Shown here: piece after piece, positions 1 through 6,348 of the stretch | Position numbering within the stretch: position 1 is the first letter of the stretch | How the letters are laid out: the number at the start of each line of letters is the position of its first letter | Assembly (NCBI GenBank): GCA_964459495.1 | Contig: CAYWNK010000217.1 | Span: 1 to 10,988, forward strand | Reading direction: 5' to 3' | Length of the DNA: 10,988 nucleotides | Source: CAYWNK01 sp964459495 | GTDB taxonomy: Bacteria > Planctomycetota > UBA1135 > GCA-002686595 | Notes under the pieces: generated by a model | The model's input: only the letters and a program-made list of their open reading frames with translations | Told to the model about the DNA's origin: nothing | Databases searched by the model: none | Position numbers and translations under genes: made by a program

Positions 1-152
1 GGTCCCGGAACATACGCCATCGGTAGCAGCAGCGAGATCGGTGGGTCCCCCTGGTATGGCTGGGCGAGGGTTCCCCCAGACGTTCCCCCCAGGGTCAGGA
101 TCGCTCCGAGGGCTGCTTTCAGCCGCTGCGGGGGACTGGCAAGCCAGCTCAT
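1..152 (-). CDS. Secreted or envelope protein, N-terminal fragment
   Basis: An open frame on the minus strand starts with ATG at 152-150 and stays open to the window edge (50 codons, no stop). Its N-terminus begins MSWLASPPQRLKAALGAI and looks like a Sec signal peptide. It has an n-region with R10 and K12, a hydrophobic stretch from about residue 13 to 22, then a Gly/Thr-rich segment ending TLA-Q, giving a likely signal peptidase I site after A30. The mature start is QPYQGDPPISLLLPMAYVPG, which I do not recognise. The ATG overlaps the TGA of the upstream radical SAM gene by ATGA, which points to translational coupling in one operon. Function cannot be assigned from 50 residues. The start and export signal are seen directly; the operon is inferred. 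Confidence 0.6.
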   Translation of the reverse strand, partial: MSWLASPPQRLKAALGAILTLGGTSGGTLAQPYQGDPPISLLLPMAYVPG

Positions 153-1108
153 CGCGCGTCCCTGCCTAGCACCTGAACGGAGAGCGAGCCTTGCTCCGTG
201 CCCCTGGCGCGGAGTTCTGCCACCAGTCGGGCCCGGATCTCTCCCTTGCCGACCTCCCAGCGAGGCGCGATGCGCTTTTCCAGGGGCGCATCCCCGGTCA
301 GTCGGTGCAGGACCTGGTTCGGGGCGAGGCGCTCCACAAAGTCGGCCAGCCACTGGACGTAGGTTTCCGCCTCGAGGACCTCGAATTCGCCGCGCCGGTA
401 CTGGGCGGCCATCTGGGTGCGCTCGAGCACCATGAGGTTGTGCACCTTGACGCCCGAACAGCCCGCCCGCGCGAGGGCTTCTGCGCTGCGCCGAGCGCCC
501 TCACGTCCGTCGCCGGGCAGGCCTAGGATGGCGTGCCCGACAGTCAGCAGGCCGGCGCCGTGGGCGCGTGCGACCGCATCCTCGAATTCGGCCAGGGTGT
601 GGAGCCTGTTGATGTCGAGTAGCACCTGGTCCGATGCGCTTTCGAGGCCAAGCTCGACCCAAACCGGTACCTGTTTGGCGAGGGAGCGCAGCTCGTCTAA
701 GACCGCGTCCGGCAGGCAGTCGGGACGGGTGGCGACCGAGACCGCCACGACCTCCTCGCCCAAGTGCGGGGTCACCACAGAGAGGACCTCTGCCAAACGA
801 CCGGGCTCGACGTAGGTGTTGCTGTAGGACTGAAAGTAGGCGATCGCGCCCACTGGACCCTCGGACCGGCGCCGGCGCCCAGCGATCCGCTCGAGTCCGC
901 GCTTCAGCTGGTCGGCGAGGTCGGCTCCCTCCGCGAGGGCGCCGGTTCCGGAGCCCTCGACGTCGCAATACGTGCAGCCACCCAGGCCCTTGGTGCCGTC
1001 GCGGTTGGGGCAAGACGAGCCCGCGTCCAGGGCCACGCGGTGCACGGGCCGGCCGAACGTCTGCAGCATCCAGGGCTTGAGGGGCCGAAAGGGGAGCGGG
1101 TCGGTCAT
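149..1108 (-). CDS. Radical SAM protein, YhcC / TIGR01212 family
   Basis: This 319-residue protein belongs to the YhcC-like radical SAM family, whose E. coli member is about the same length and has no settled function. The cluster motif is C33-X11-C45-X2-C48, within SCPNRDGTKGLGGCTYCD, the family's variant spacing. These cysteines should hold the [4Fe-4S] cluster that cleaves S-adenosylmethionine. Further family marks are FQSYSNTY (about residue 93), VSVATRPDCLP, VWVELGLESASD, INRLHT and HAILGLPGDG. It is expected to be cytosolic. The ATG at 1108-1106 sits 14-18 residues before the first conserved block, as usual for the family. Upstream (minus strand) is GGCTAGGATGG, readable as a weak AGGA ribosome site 10 bases from ATG or as a -10 box. 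It ends in TGA overlapping the next gene's ATG. Family assignment is firm; substrate is unknown. Confidence 0.93.
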   Translation of the reverse strand: MTDPLPFRPLKPWMLQTFGRPVHRVALDAGSSCPNRDGTKGLGGCTYCDVEGSGTGALAEGADLADQLKRGLERIAGRRRRSEGPVGAIAYFQSYSNTYVEPGRLAEVLSVVTPHLGEEVVAVSVATRPDCLPDAVLDELRSLAKQVPVWVELGLESASDQVLLDINRLHTLAEFEDAVARAHGAGLLTVGHAILGLPGDGREGARRSAEALARAGCSGVKVHNLMVLERTQMAAQYRRGEFEVLEAETYVQWLADFVERLAPNQVLHRLTGDAPLEKRIAPRWEVGKGEIRARLVAELRARGTEQGSLSVQVLGRDAR

Positions 1109-1109
1109 G

Positions 1110-1155
1110 GGCCGGCCATCCTAGCCTGAATCCGCTTGGATGATTCCGGCCGGCC
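1110..1155. repeat. Paired GGCCGGCC palindromes in the divergent intergenic region
   Basis: The self-complementary octamer GGCCGGCC occurs at 1110-1117 and again at 1148-1155, 38 bases apart start to start. The flanking ATCC and GGAT extend the symmetry, and GAATC / GATTC lie between the copies. The pair can fold into an imperfect hairpin or act as two operator half-sites between the divergent radical SAM and selB genes. In DNA this GC-rich, chance occurrence of such palindromes is not negligible. Confidence 0.4.
1118..1123 (-). promoter_or_regulatory. Candidate -10 box (TAGGAT) before the radical SAM gene
   Basis: On the minus strand TAGGAT, within GGCTAGGATGG, lies 9 bases upstream of the ATG at 1108. 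It fits the TANNNT form of a -10 element and would put the transcript start about at the start codon, giving a leaderless or near-leaderless mRNA. No convincing -35 hexamer lies 16-18 bases upstream. The alternative reading is a short Shine-Dalgarno AGGA with a rather long 10-base spacing. The same nine bases precede the HEAT/vWA gene. Confidence 0.35.
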
Positions 1156-1171
1156 AATCGGGTTCCGCCCG

Positions 1172-1200
1172 GTGAGCTGGAGGGCGCGTGCGGCTACCAT
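1172..1200 (+). promoter_or_regulatory. Candidate selB promoter
   Basis: TACCAT at 1195-1200 resembles a -10 element and is close to the TACCTT before the tRNA gene in this window. GTGAGC at 1172-1177, 17 bases upstream, matches the -35 consensus at three positions only. A transcript from here would start near 1207 and have a leader of roughly 100 bases before the GTG at 1305. This is weak on sequence alone. Confidence 0.25.
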
Positions 1201-1304
1201 GCTCGCCGAGCCCCGTACCCCCGCGGCATTCCAGCACTGCGGTTTTGCCGCCGGCATGGCTGGGCGGCAGCAGCGCAACCACCCGGATTCGAAACCAAAT
1301 CTTC

Positions 1305-3221
1305 GTGCAGATTCAGCCCATCGTCATCGGTACCGCCGGCCACATCGACCACGGCAAGTCCAGTCTCGTGCAGGCGCTGACCGGCACCGACCCCGATCGC
1401 TGGGCGGAGGAGAAAGATCGCGGGATGACGATCGACCTGGGCTTTGCGCGCCTCGAGCTGCCGGATGGCCGCCGGGTCGGGCTGGTCGATGTGCCAGGGC
1501 ACGAGCGCTTTGTGCGCAACATGGTGGCGGGGGCAACCGGTATCGATCTGGTGATTCTTGTGGTCGCGGCCGACGACGGGGTGATGCCGCAGACCCGCGA
1601 GCACCTGGCGATCATGAACCTGCTGGGGGTCAGCCGCGGCTTTGTTGCGCTGAACAAGGTCGATCTCGTCGACGAGGAGATGGTCGAGCTCGCCGAAGAG
1701 GACGTGCGCGAAGCGGTCGCTGGCACATTCCTAGAGGGGGCCCCCGTGCAGCGCGTCTCAGCGATCACCGGACAGGGGCTCGACGAGCTTAAGGAACTGC
1801 TGATGAAGCTCGCCTCCGAAGCGACACCCCGCGCCCAGGACGGGGTCTTTCGGATGCCCGTCCAGCGGGTGTTCAGCGCCAGAGGGTTCGGCACCATCGT
1901 GACGGGCATTCCGGTGAGCGGCAGCGTGGACGTGGGGGAGGCGCTCGAGGTTCTTCCGATTGGGCAAAAGGGCAAGGTGCGCGGGCTCCAGGCCTACCAC
2001 GAGAGCGTCAAGACCGCCCGTGCGGGTCACTCCACGGCGATCAACATCACCGACGCCGACCACCACCTGGTCAAGCGGGGCATGGTCGTGGCGACGCCCG
2101 GATTCTTCAAGCCCGTGCGCATGGTCGGCGCCAACCTGGGCGCGCTCCCCGAACTCGAGCGGCCGATCACCAACCGCATGCCCGTGCGCGTGCACACGGG
2201 CACCGCGGAGGCGGTGGGCGAAGTGGTGCTGCTCGATGCGGAGGAGATTCAGCCGGGGGGCAGCGGCCTCGTGCAGTTTCGCTTGGACGAGCCACTGGTG
2301 TGTGCGCCCGGGGACCGCTTTGTGGTGCGCTTGGCCTCGCCGGTCATCACGCTGGGGGGCGGCGTGATCCTCGAGGAGAGCCGCTATCGGCTGAAGCGTT
2401 TCAAGGGGTTCGTGTTGGGGGAGCTCGAGCGCCAGGCGCAGAGCATCGACAGCCCCGAGTCGCTGCTCGCTTCGCACCTGGTGCGTGCGCCGGAGCACTG
2501 GGCCACCGAGGGGGAGCTGGCTGTCGAGCTCAAGCGCTCCACGGCCGATACCGCGGCGCTGCTCGGCAGCCTGGCGGGGGATGGGCAGGCGGTCCATACA
2601 GGCCCGGGCGAGCGTTGGATGCACGCTGAAACCCTCGAGGCGTGGATGGACAAGGTGCGCGATGGGCTGACCACTTGGTTTGCCGACCACCCGCACCGCA
2701 TGCGCATGGACGTGCGCGACTTGCGCTCCTCGACGAAGACCGAGGGGCCCTTTCTGGGGATGCTGCTCGGGCGGCTGGAGGAGGCAGGTGAGGTGGTGGT
2801 GGAGGCCGGCGGCAAGCTCGGTCTCGCCGGCAGGGAGGCGGCCCTGGGGGCTGCCGAAGCGGAGCTGCGCCAGCGGGTGCTGGAACATCTGGCTAAGGAG
2901 CCGTTCCAACCGCCGACGGCGGAAGAGCTGGCCGCAGCCCTCGGGGCATCGATGGACAGCCTGGGTCTGGTCCTGGAGCTGATGCAGGACGGTGGAGACC
3001 TGGTGCGCATCGGGCCTGGTTTGCTCTTTGCTCGCTCGGCCCAGGATGAGGCACGCGCGGCGGTGATCGAAAACTGCGAGGCCAATGGGCAGCTGGAGAT
3101 TCCGGCCCTGCGCGACCGAATGAACACTTCGCGCAAGTACCTCATCCCGATCCTCGAGGCCTTCGACGCGGAGGGCCTGACCCACCGCAGCGGGGGCTCG
3201 CGAGTGCTCAAGCGCCGCTAG
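1305..3221 (+). CDS. selB: Selenocysteine-specific translation elongation factor SelB
   Basis: SelB is the GTPase that brings selenocysteyl-tRNA(Sec) to UGA codons followed by a SECIS hairpin. All G motifs are visible, numbering from GTG at 1305: G1 GHIDHGKS (12-19), G3 DVPGHE (62-67), G4 NKVD (117-120) and G5 SAI (152-154). EF-Tu-like domains II and III follow, with VFSARGFGTIVTG and GGGVILEE as landmarks. The C-terminal winged helices bind the SECIS RNA; the last carries the family signature TSRKYLIPILEAFDAEGLTHR. The frame is open back to GTG 1188, but the 39 extra residues are unlike SelB, which normally starts a few residues before the G1 strand. GTG 1305 gives a typical 638 residues, though without a visible ribosome site. 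selA, selD and tRNA-Sec are not in the window. Confidence 0.95.
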   Translation: MQIQPIVIGTAGHIDHGKSSLVQALTGTDPDRWAEEKDRGMTIDLGFARLELPDGRRVGLVDVPGHERFVRNMVAGATGIDLVILVVAADDGVMPQTREHLAIMNLLGVSRGFVALNKVDLVDEEMVELAEEDVREAVAGTFLEGAPVQRVSAITGQGLDELKELLMKLASEATPRAQDGVFRMPVQRVFSARGFGTIVTGIPVSGSVDVGEALEVLPIGQKGKVRGLQAYHESVKTARAGHSTAINITDADHHLVKRGMVVATPGFFKPVRMVGANLGALPELERPITNRMPVRVHTGTAEAVGEVVLLDAEEIQPGGSGLVQFRLDEPLVCAPGDRFVVRLASPVITLGGGVILEESRYRLKRFKGFVLGELERQAQSIDSPESLLASHLVRAPEHWATEGELAVELKRSTADTAALLGSLAGDGQAVHTGPGERWMHAETLEAWMDKVRDGLTTWFADHPHRMRMDVRDLRSSTKTEGPFLGMLLGRLEEAGEVVVEAGGKLGLAGREAALGAAEAELRQRVLEHLAKEPFQPPTAEELAAALGASMDSLGLVLELMQDGGDLVRIGPGLLFARSAQDEARAAVIENCEANGQLEIPALRDRMNTSRKYLIPILEAFDAEGLTHRSGGSRVLKRR

Positions 3222-3234
3222 CCGGGAAGGAGGA

Positions 3235-3253
3235 GTGCCTCGGGCCGAGGCAC
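3235..3253 (+). terminator. Hairpin after selB
   Basis: GTGCCTCG (3235-3242) and CGAGGCAC (3246-3253) form a perfect 8-bp stem with a 3-base loop, starting 14 bases after the selB stop. There is no adjacent U-tract; a T/C-rich stretch (TGCTGCTTTCTTC) lies 15-27 bases further on. It could be an intrinsic terminator without a U-tract, a 3' end stabiliser, or a Rho-stopped 3' end. Confidence 0.5.
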
Positions 3254-3280
3254 GCTCGCCTCGATTGTGCTGCTTTCTTC

Positions 3281-3331
3281 GGTCCGGGCTCCAGCTGGGA
3301 CGGTCCATCGGGCCGATAGCAAGCCCGGACC
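3281..3331 (+). promoter_or_regulatory. Long stem in the leader of the 947-residue gene
   Basis: GGTCCGGGCT (3281-3290) pairs perfectly with AGCCCGGACC (3322-3331), a 10-bp stem. The 31-base loop holds an inner stem, GGTCC (3302-3306) with GGGCC (3310-3314), which includes one G-U pair. It lies 58 bases before the next ATG and 28 bases after the selB hairpin. It may be a second terminator for selB or a structured 5' leader. No known riboswitch class is recognisable. Confidence 0.4.
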
Positions 3332-3389
3332 CAGCGGCACGCCCCTCGTGCCTCAGGACGGGTCCGCTCCCCATCGTCCCTAGAGCACC

Positions 3390-6233
3390 ATGACTCAGGA
3401 TCAGAACCAGGACGGCAACTGGCCGTTTCAGCCCTCGTCGCACGGTACGCCCGAATCGGGCGGACATCACGATTCAGTCCCCCCCCAGCCGGGCGGGGAC
3501 GAAAGCTGGTTGCTGGAGGACGCCGGAGACCTAGAGGCAGGCGCCGTGGAGGAGCGGGTCAATCCCGAGCCGGCCTTTGGCGCGCCCCCGGTGGGCGAGG
3601 TGGACCCGCACTGGAACGATCCGGGCCTGGCTGGGGCCGGTGCCGGCATGGCCGATCCGTCCATGCCGCCGATGCAAGGGGCCGATGCCGGCGAGAGCTG
3701 GCTGCTCAACGGGGATGGCGAGCCGACCAAGGATGGGCCCGCTCCGTTCGAGATGACAGGTGCCGAGGGTGTTGCTGGAGATGCGCCCAGCGTCCTGGAG
3801 GCCTCCTACGTATCCGCCGACCCCATCGGGCGAGCGCGCGGGCTGCTGGTGCCGGTCACGCTCGGTGCCCTGGTGCTCGTGGGTGGGTTCGCGATGGTCA
3901 AGTTGAGAAGTGGTAACGGGACCGATGAGGGCGCTCCCGAAGCGGTCGCGGTCACCGGTGATCGCAGCACGGAGTTCGAGCTCGCGGCTCCTTCCGGGTT
4001 CCATCCCGAGGCCAGCCAGCGGGATGAGGGGACGCGTCGGTCCATCGGCCGTGACGGCGAGATGGGAGCCGCGGTGCCTCAGGTGGGACGCAGCAAGTCC
4101 GAGACGCAGTCGTCGAAGTCGAGCAAGTCGTCGATGGATGGTGCTGGCCAGCGGCTCGGCGGCGAAAAGGTCGCCAGCGTGAGCAAGAATCAACCGGCCA
4201 AGGCCGGCGGCAAGAAGACCGGGGGCAAGGCCGGCAAGGCCCAGGCCGGCGGCGACATGGCCACCTTGAACTCCGTCGAAAAGGCGTTGGCGCGCGCCGA
4301 GCGAAGTGGGGCCAAGGCCTCCAAGTTCGTCGCCAAGCCCGGCCTGCCGGCTTCCGAGGGGACGGGCCAAACCGAACTCATCGCCAAGGTCGGACCCCTG
4401 GGCCCGCCGCCGCCGCTCGCCTGGCACGAAATCCAAAGCCAGGCTGAAATCGAGCTGGGGCTGAACGAAGACCCCGCGTCCATGCCCTCGATGTTGATCG
4501 TCGGTGGGGACGCAGAGTCCACCGCAGCGAACACGGGCGATTCCGCTACCGCGGGGGAGCAAGGGGGGCTATCCGAGGCCGACCTCATGGCCTGGCTGGA
4601 CTCCGATGACGACCTGCCGTTCATGGCCCTCGGCTACGCGATGGGCACACCGGAGATGATCGCGCCTGAGCTTCCGAGCCAGGCGGAGTCCACGCCGGTC
4701 GTCGAGGAGGAGACTCAGGCTGCCGTCTCGCTGGAGCCCGCACCCGCGGTTCGGGTCGAACCCGGTCCGTTCTTCGTGGCGGGCGTGCCCCTGACCCTGG
4801 AGCCGCTCTGGCCCGGCTTCGAGCTCGACGGGGAGCTGCTGGAGCCCGACGACCTCTTCGACGAGGAACTGCTGGCCGAGGGCTTGCCGGCCCCCGAGCT
4901 GGACGCCGAGGATCCCTGGGACGGCATCGCCTGGACTCAGCCGGCTGAGCAAGATCGCTTCGCCGTCGCGGAGGCTGACCGCCTGCCCGATCCTGAGCCT
5001 CTGCTGCCGCCTTCGCTGCCGGGTGCGCCCCTGCGGGCTCCCGGCAAGACCCCGACCGACGGCTTCTACTTGGGGCAGGATCCCATGGAGTGGGCTGCCA
5101 AGCGGGAGATCGCGCAGGCCGAGGCGGAAGCCATCGCCAAGCTGAACGATGCCGCGCAAGCCGGCCCGGAGGCAACCATGGGACCCGAAACCCCCGTGGC
5201 CTTGGTGGCTAGCGACGAGAGCGATGCCCCGCTGCTGCCCGCCGACGAGCTGACCGTGGCGAGCGTCGACGATGTGGCCGCGCCCACCCAAGAGGCGGGT
5301 GCCGAAGAGCTGGCCGACTTCGCCGAGCTTCTATCGGAGGCCGCCGAGGTGGAGTCGGAGGCCAACGGTGCGGTGCAAGCGCCTGTGGAGGTTGCTTCGG
5401 TCGAGTTGCCTGAGGGCGGCGTCCCTGTCCAGGTCGAGGTCGAAGTCGAGGTCCTGAGCGCCGCGCCTCTTCTGGGTCCGGCGGCGGCCTTGGCGCCGAA
5501 CGCCGAGCCCCGCAGCCTGCTGCAGGCCTACTCGGATTGGATGCGCATCCAGGACATGGCCCCTGGCGGCGATCCGGTGCTGAGCGGTTTGACGGGCGTG
5601 CCCGGCCACGAGAACCTGCCCTATGGTCTGGCCCAGCTCGGCTCGGGCGAGAGCATTGAGACGAGCACGCTCGATCTCGGGGTGGAGATCGGGGAATCCC
5701 GCGCGCCCCGCCGCGGCGGCGTGCTCCGGCGCGCTTCTGCGGATCACCGCTGGGACGGCGTCGAGGTGCCGAATCACGCTGTGTCGGTGAGTCGCAAGCT
5801 CCTCACCCCCAACGTGGGGCCGGTGCGCGTCAGCCTGACCGACGGCGAGGACCTGGAAGGTCGCCTGCACGCTGTCGGCTTCGACATGGTGTGGCTGGAA
5901 ACCAGCCTTGGACGCATGAGCCTTGAGCAGCGTCGTGTCGACCAAATCGTCAAGCTGGATCCGCGGCACGTGGTGACCGCTCCGGGCGTCAAGCGCGACT
6001 ACTCCCGCTTCCCGCGGGTGCGGGTGACGGCCAAGGGTGGCATCTTCGTTGGGCACCAGCTCAACCGCAGCGACGACCGGATCACCTTGGTCACCGACGA
6101 GGGCTCCCGCATCACGCTGGAGAACGTCGAGGTCATGCCTGCCCGCCAGTTCCGCTCGGTGGGGCTTGTGCGCAGCGATGGCGGTGTCCTGCGGTCGGCT
6201 CCTGATTCGGGATCGCCCGCATCGCCCAAGTAG
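3390..6233 (+). CDS. Single-pass membrane protein with low-complexity body and tandem SH3/Sm-like C-terminus, unknown function
   Basis: I do not recognise this 947-residue protein. Its N-terminus (1-145) is rich in Gly, Pro, Asp and Glu and carries the motif ESWLL twice (38-42, 102-106). One transmembrane helix, LLVPVTLGALVLVGGFAMV, spans about 152-170, with no signal peptide before it. A Lys/Ser/Gly-rich stretch (about 234-320, with SSKSSKSS and KAGGKKTGGKAGKAQ) is followed by a long acidic, Ala/Pro-rich region (about 350-740) that is probably disordered. The C-terminus (about 812-920) has two related beta-rich units of 40-45 residues, both beginning VRV, as in small SH3-like or Sm-like barrels; that fold is inferred. 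The ATG has no Shine-Dalgarno sequence. The gene stands alone between hairpins, and its base composition matches its neighbours. A scaffold or envelope-linking role is only a guess. Confidence 0.85.
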   Translation: MTQDQNQDGNWPFQPSSHGTPESGGHHDSVPPQPGGDESWLLEDAGDLEAGAVEERVNPEPAFGAPPVGEVDPHWNDPGLAGAGAGMADPSMPPMQGADAGESWLLNGDGEPTKDGPAPFEMTGAEGVAGDAPSVLEASYVSADPIGRARGLLVPVTLGALVLVGGFAMVKLRSGNGTDEGAPEAVAVTGDRSTEFELAAPSGFHPEASQRDEGTRRSIGRDGEMGAAVPQVGRSKSETQSSKSSKSSMDGAGQRLGGEKVASVSKNQPAKAGGKKTGGKAGKAQAGGDMATLNSVEKALARAERSGAKASKFVAKPGLPASEGTGQTELIAKVGPLGPPPPLAWHEIQSQAEIELGLNEDPASMPSMLIVGGDAESTAANTGDSATAGEQGGLSEADLMAWLDSDDDLPFMALGYAMGTPEMIAPELPSQAESTPVVEEETQAAVSLEPAPAVRVEPGPFFVAGVPLTLEPLWPGFELDGELLEPDDLFDEELLAEGLPAPELDAEDPWDGIAWTQPAEQDRFAVAEADRLPDPEPLLPPSLPGAPLRAPGKTPTDGFYLGQDPMEWAAKREIAQAEAEAIAKLNDAAQAGPEATMGPETPVALVASDESDAPLLPADELTVASVDDVAAPTQEAGAEELADFAELLSEAAEVESEANGAVQAPVEVASVELPEGGVPVQVEVEVEVLSAAPLLGPAAALAPNAEPRSLLQAYSDWMRIQDMAPGGDPVLSGLTGVPGHENLPYGLAQLGSGESIETSTLDLGVEIGESRAPRRGGVLRRASADHRWDGVEVPNHAVSVSRKLLTPNVGPVRVSLTDGEDLEGRLHAVGFDMVWLETSLGRMSLEQRRVDQIVKLDPRHVVTAPGVKRDYSRFPRVRVTAKGGIFVGHQLNRSDDRITLVTDEGSRITLENVEVMPARQFRSVGLVRSDGGVLRSAPDSGSPASPK

Positions 6234-6274
6234 GGCAGACGCCAAGGGGCCCGAAGACCCGATCCGCCCCCTCT

Positions 6275-6310
6275 CGCCGCCCGGTCGCGTTTCTACGCGG
6301 CCGGGCGGCG
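6275..6310 (+). terminator. Strong GC-rich hairpin after the 947-residue gene
   Basis: Bases 6275-6289 pair with 6296-6310 in a continuous 15-bp stem (14 Watson-Crick pairs and one U-G), closing a 6-base loop TTTCTA. Outer CCCCC and GGGGG runs could extend it across an internal loop. It starts 41 bases after the stop at 6233. No U-tract follows; the downstream bases are CCCTTGGGGG, which overlap the possible -35 of the next gene. A terminator or transcript-end stabiliser is the likely role. Confidence 0.65.
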
Positions 6311-6313
6311 CCC

Positions 6314-6342
6314 TTGGGGGACCACGGGAGGCGGGCTAGGAT
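6314..6342 (+). promoter_or_regulatory. Candidate promoter of the HEAT/vWA gene
   Basis: TTGGGG (6314-6319) and TAGGAT (6337-6342) are separated by exactly 17 bases, the optimal sigma-70 spacing. TAGGAT ends 6 bases before the ATG at 6349, so transcription would begin at or next to the start codon. The alternative is that AGGA (6338-6341) is a Shine-Dalgarno sequence 7 bases before ATG; the two readings cannot be separated by sequence alone. Confidence 0.42.
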
Positions 6343-6348
6343 AGGGGC

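Noticed and set aside
149..151. UGA of the radical SAM gene as a selenocysteine codon, giving U-A-C and an open continuation
   Set aside because: The TGA falls at the normal family C-terminus, overlaps the ATG of a signal-peptide gene, and no SECIS-like hairpin stands out after it. The frame stays open only because of GC content.
1758..3470. A 570-codon open frame antisense to selB
   Set aside because: Long antisense frames are expected in GC-rich genes with strong third-position bias. The peptide is His/Arg/Leu-rich without domains, and selB on the other strand is certain.
5331..6245. A 304-codon frame antisense to the 947-residue gene
   Set aside because: Same effect of codon bias; no motifs, and the plus-strand frame has a membrane helix and repeated beta units that make sense.
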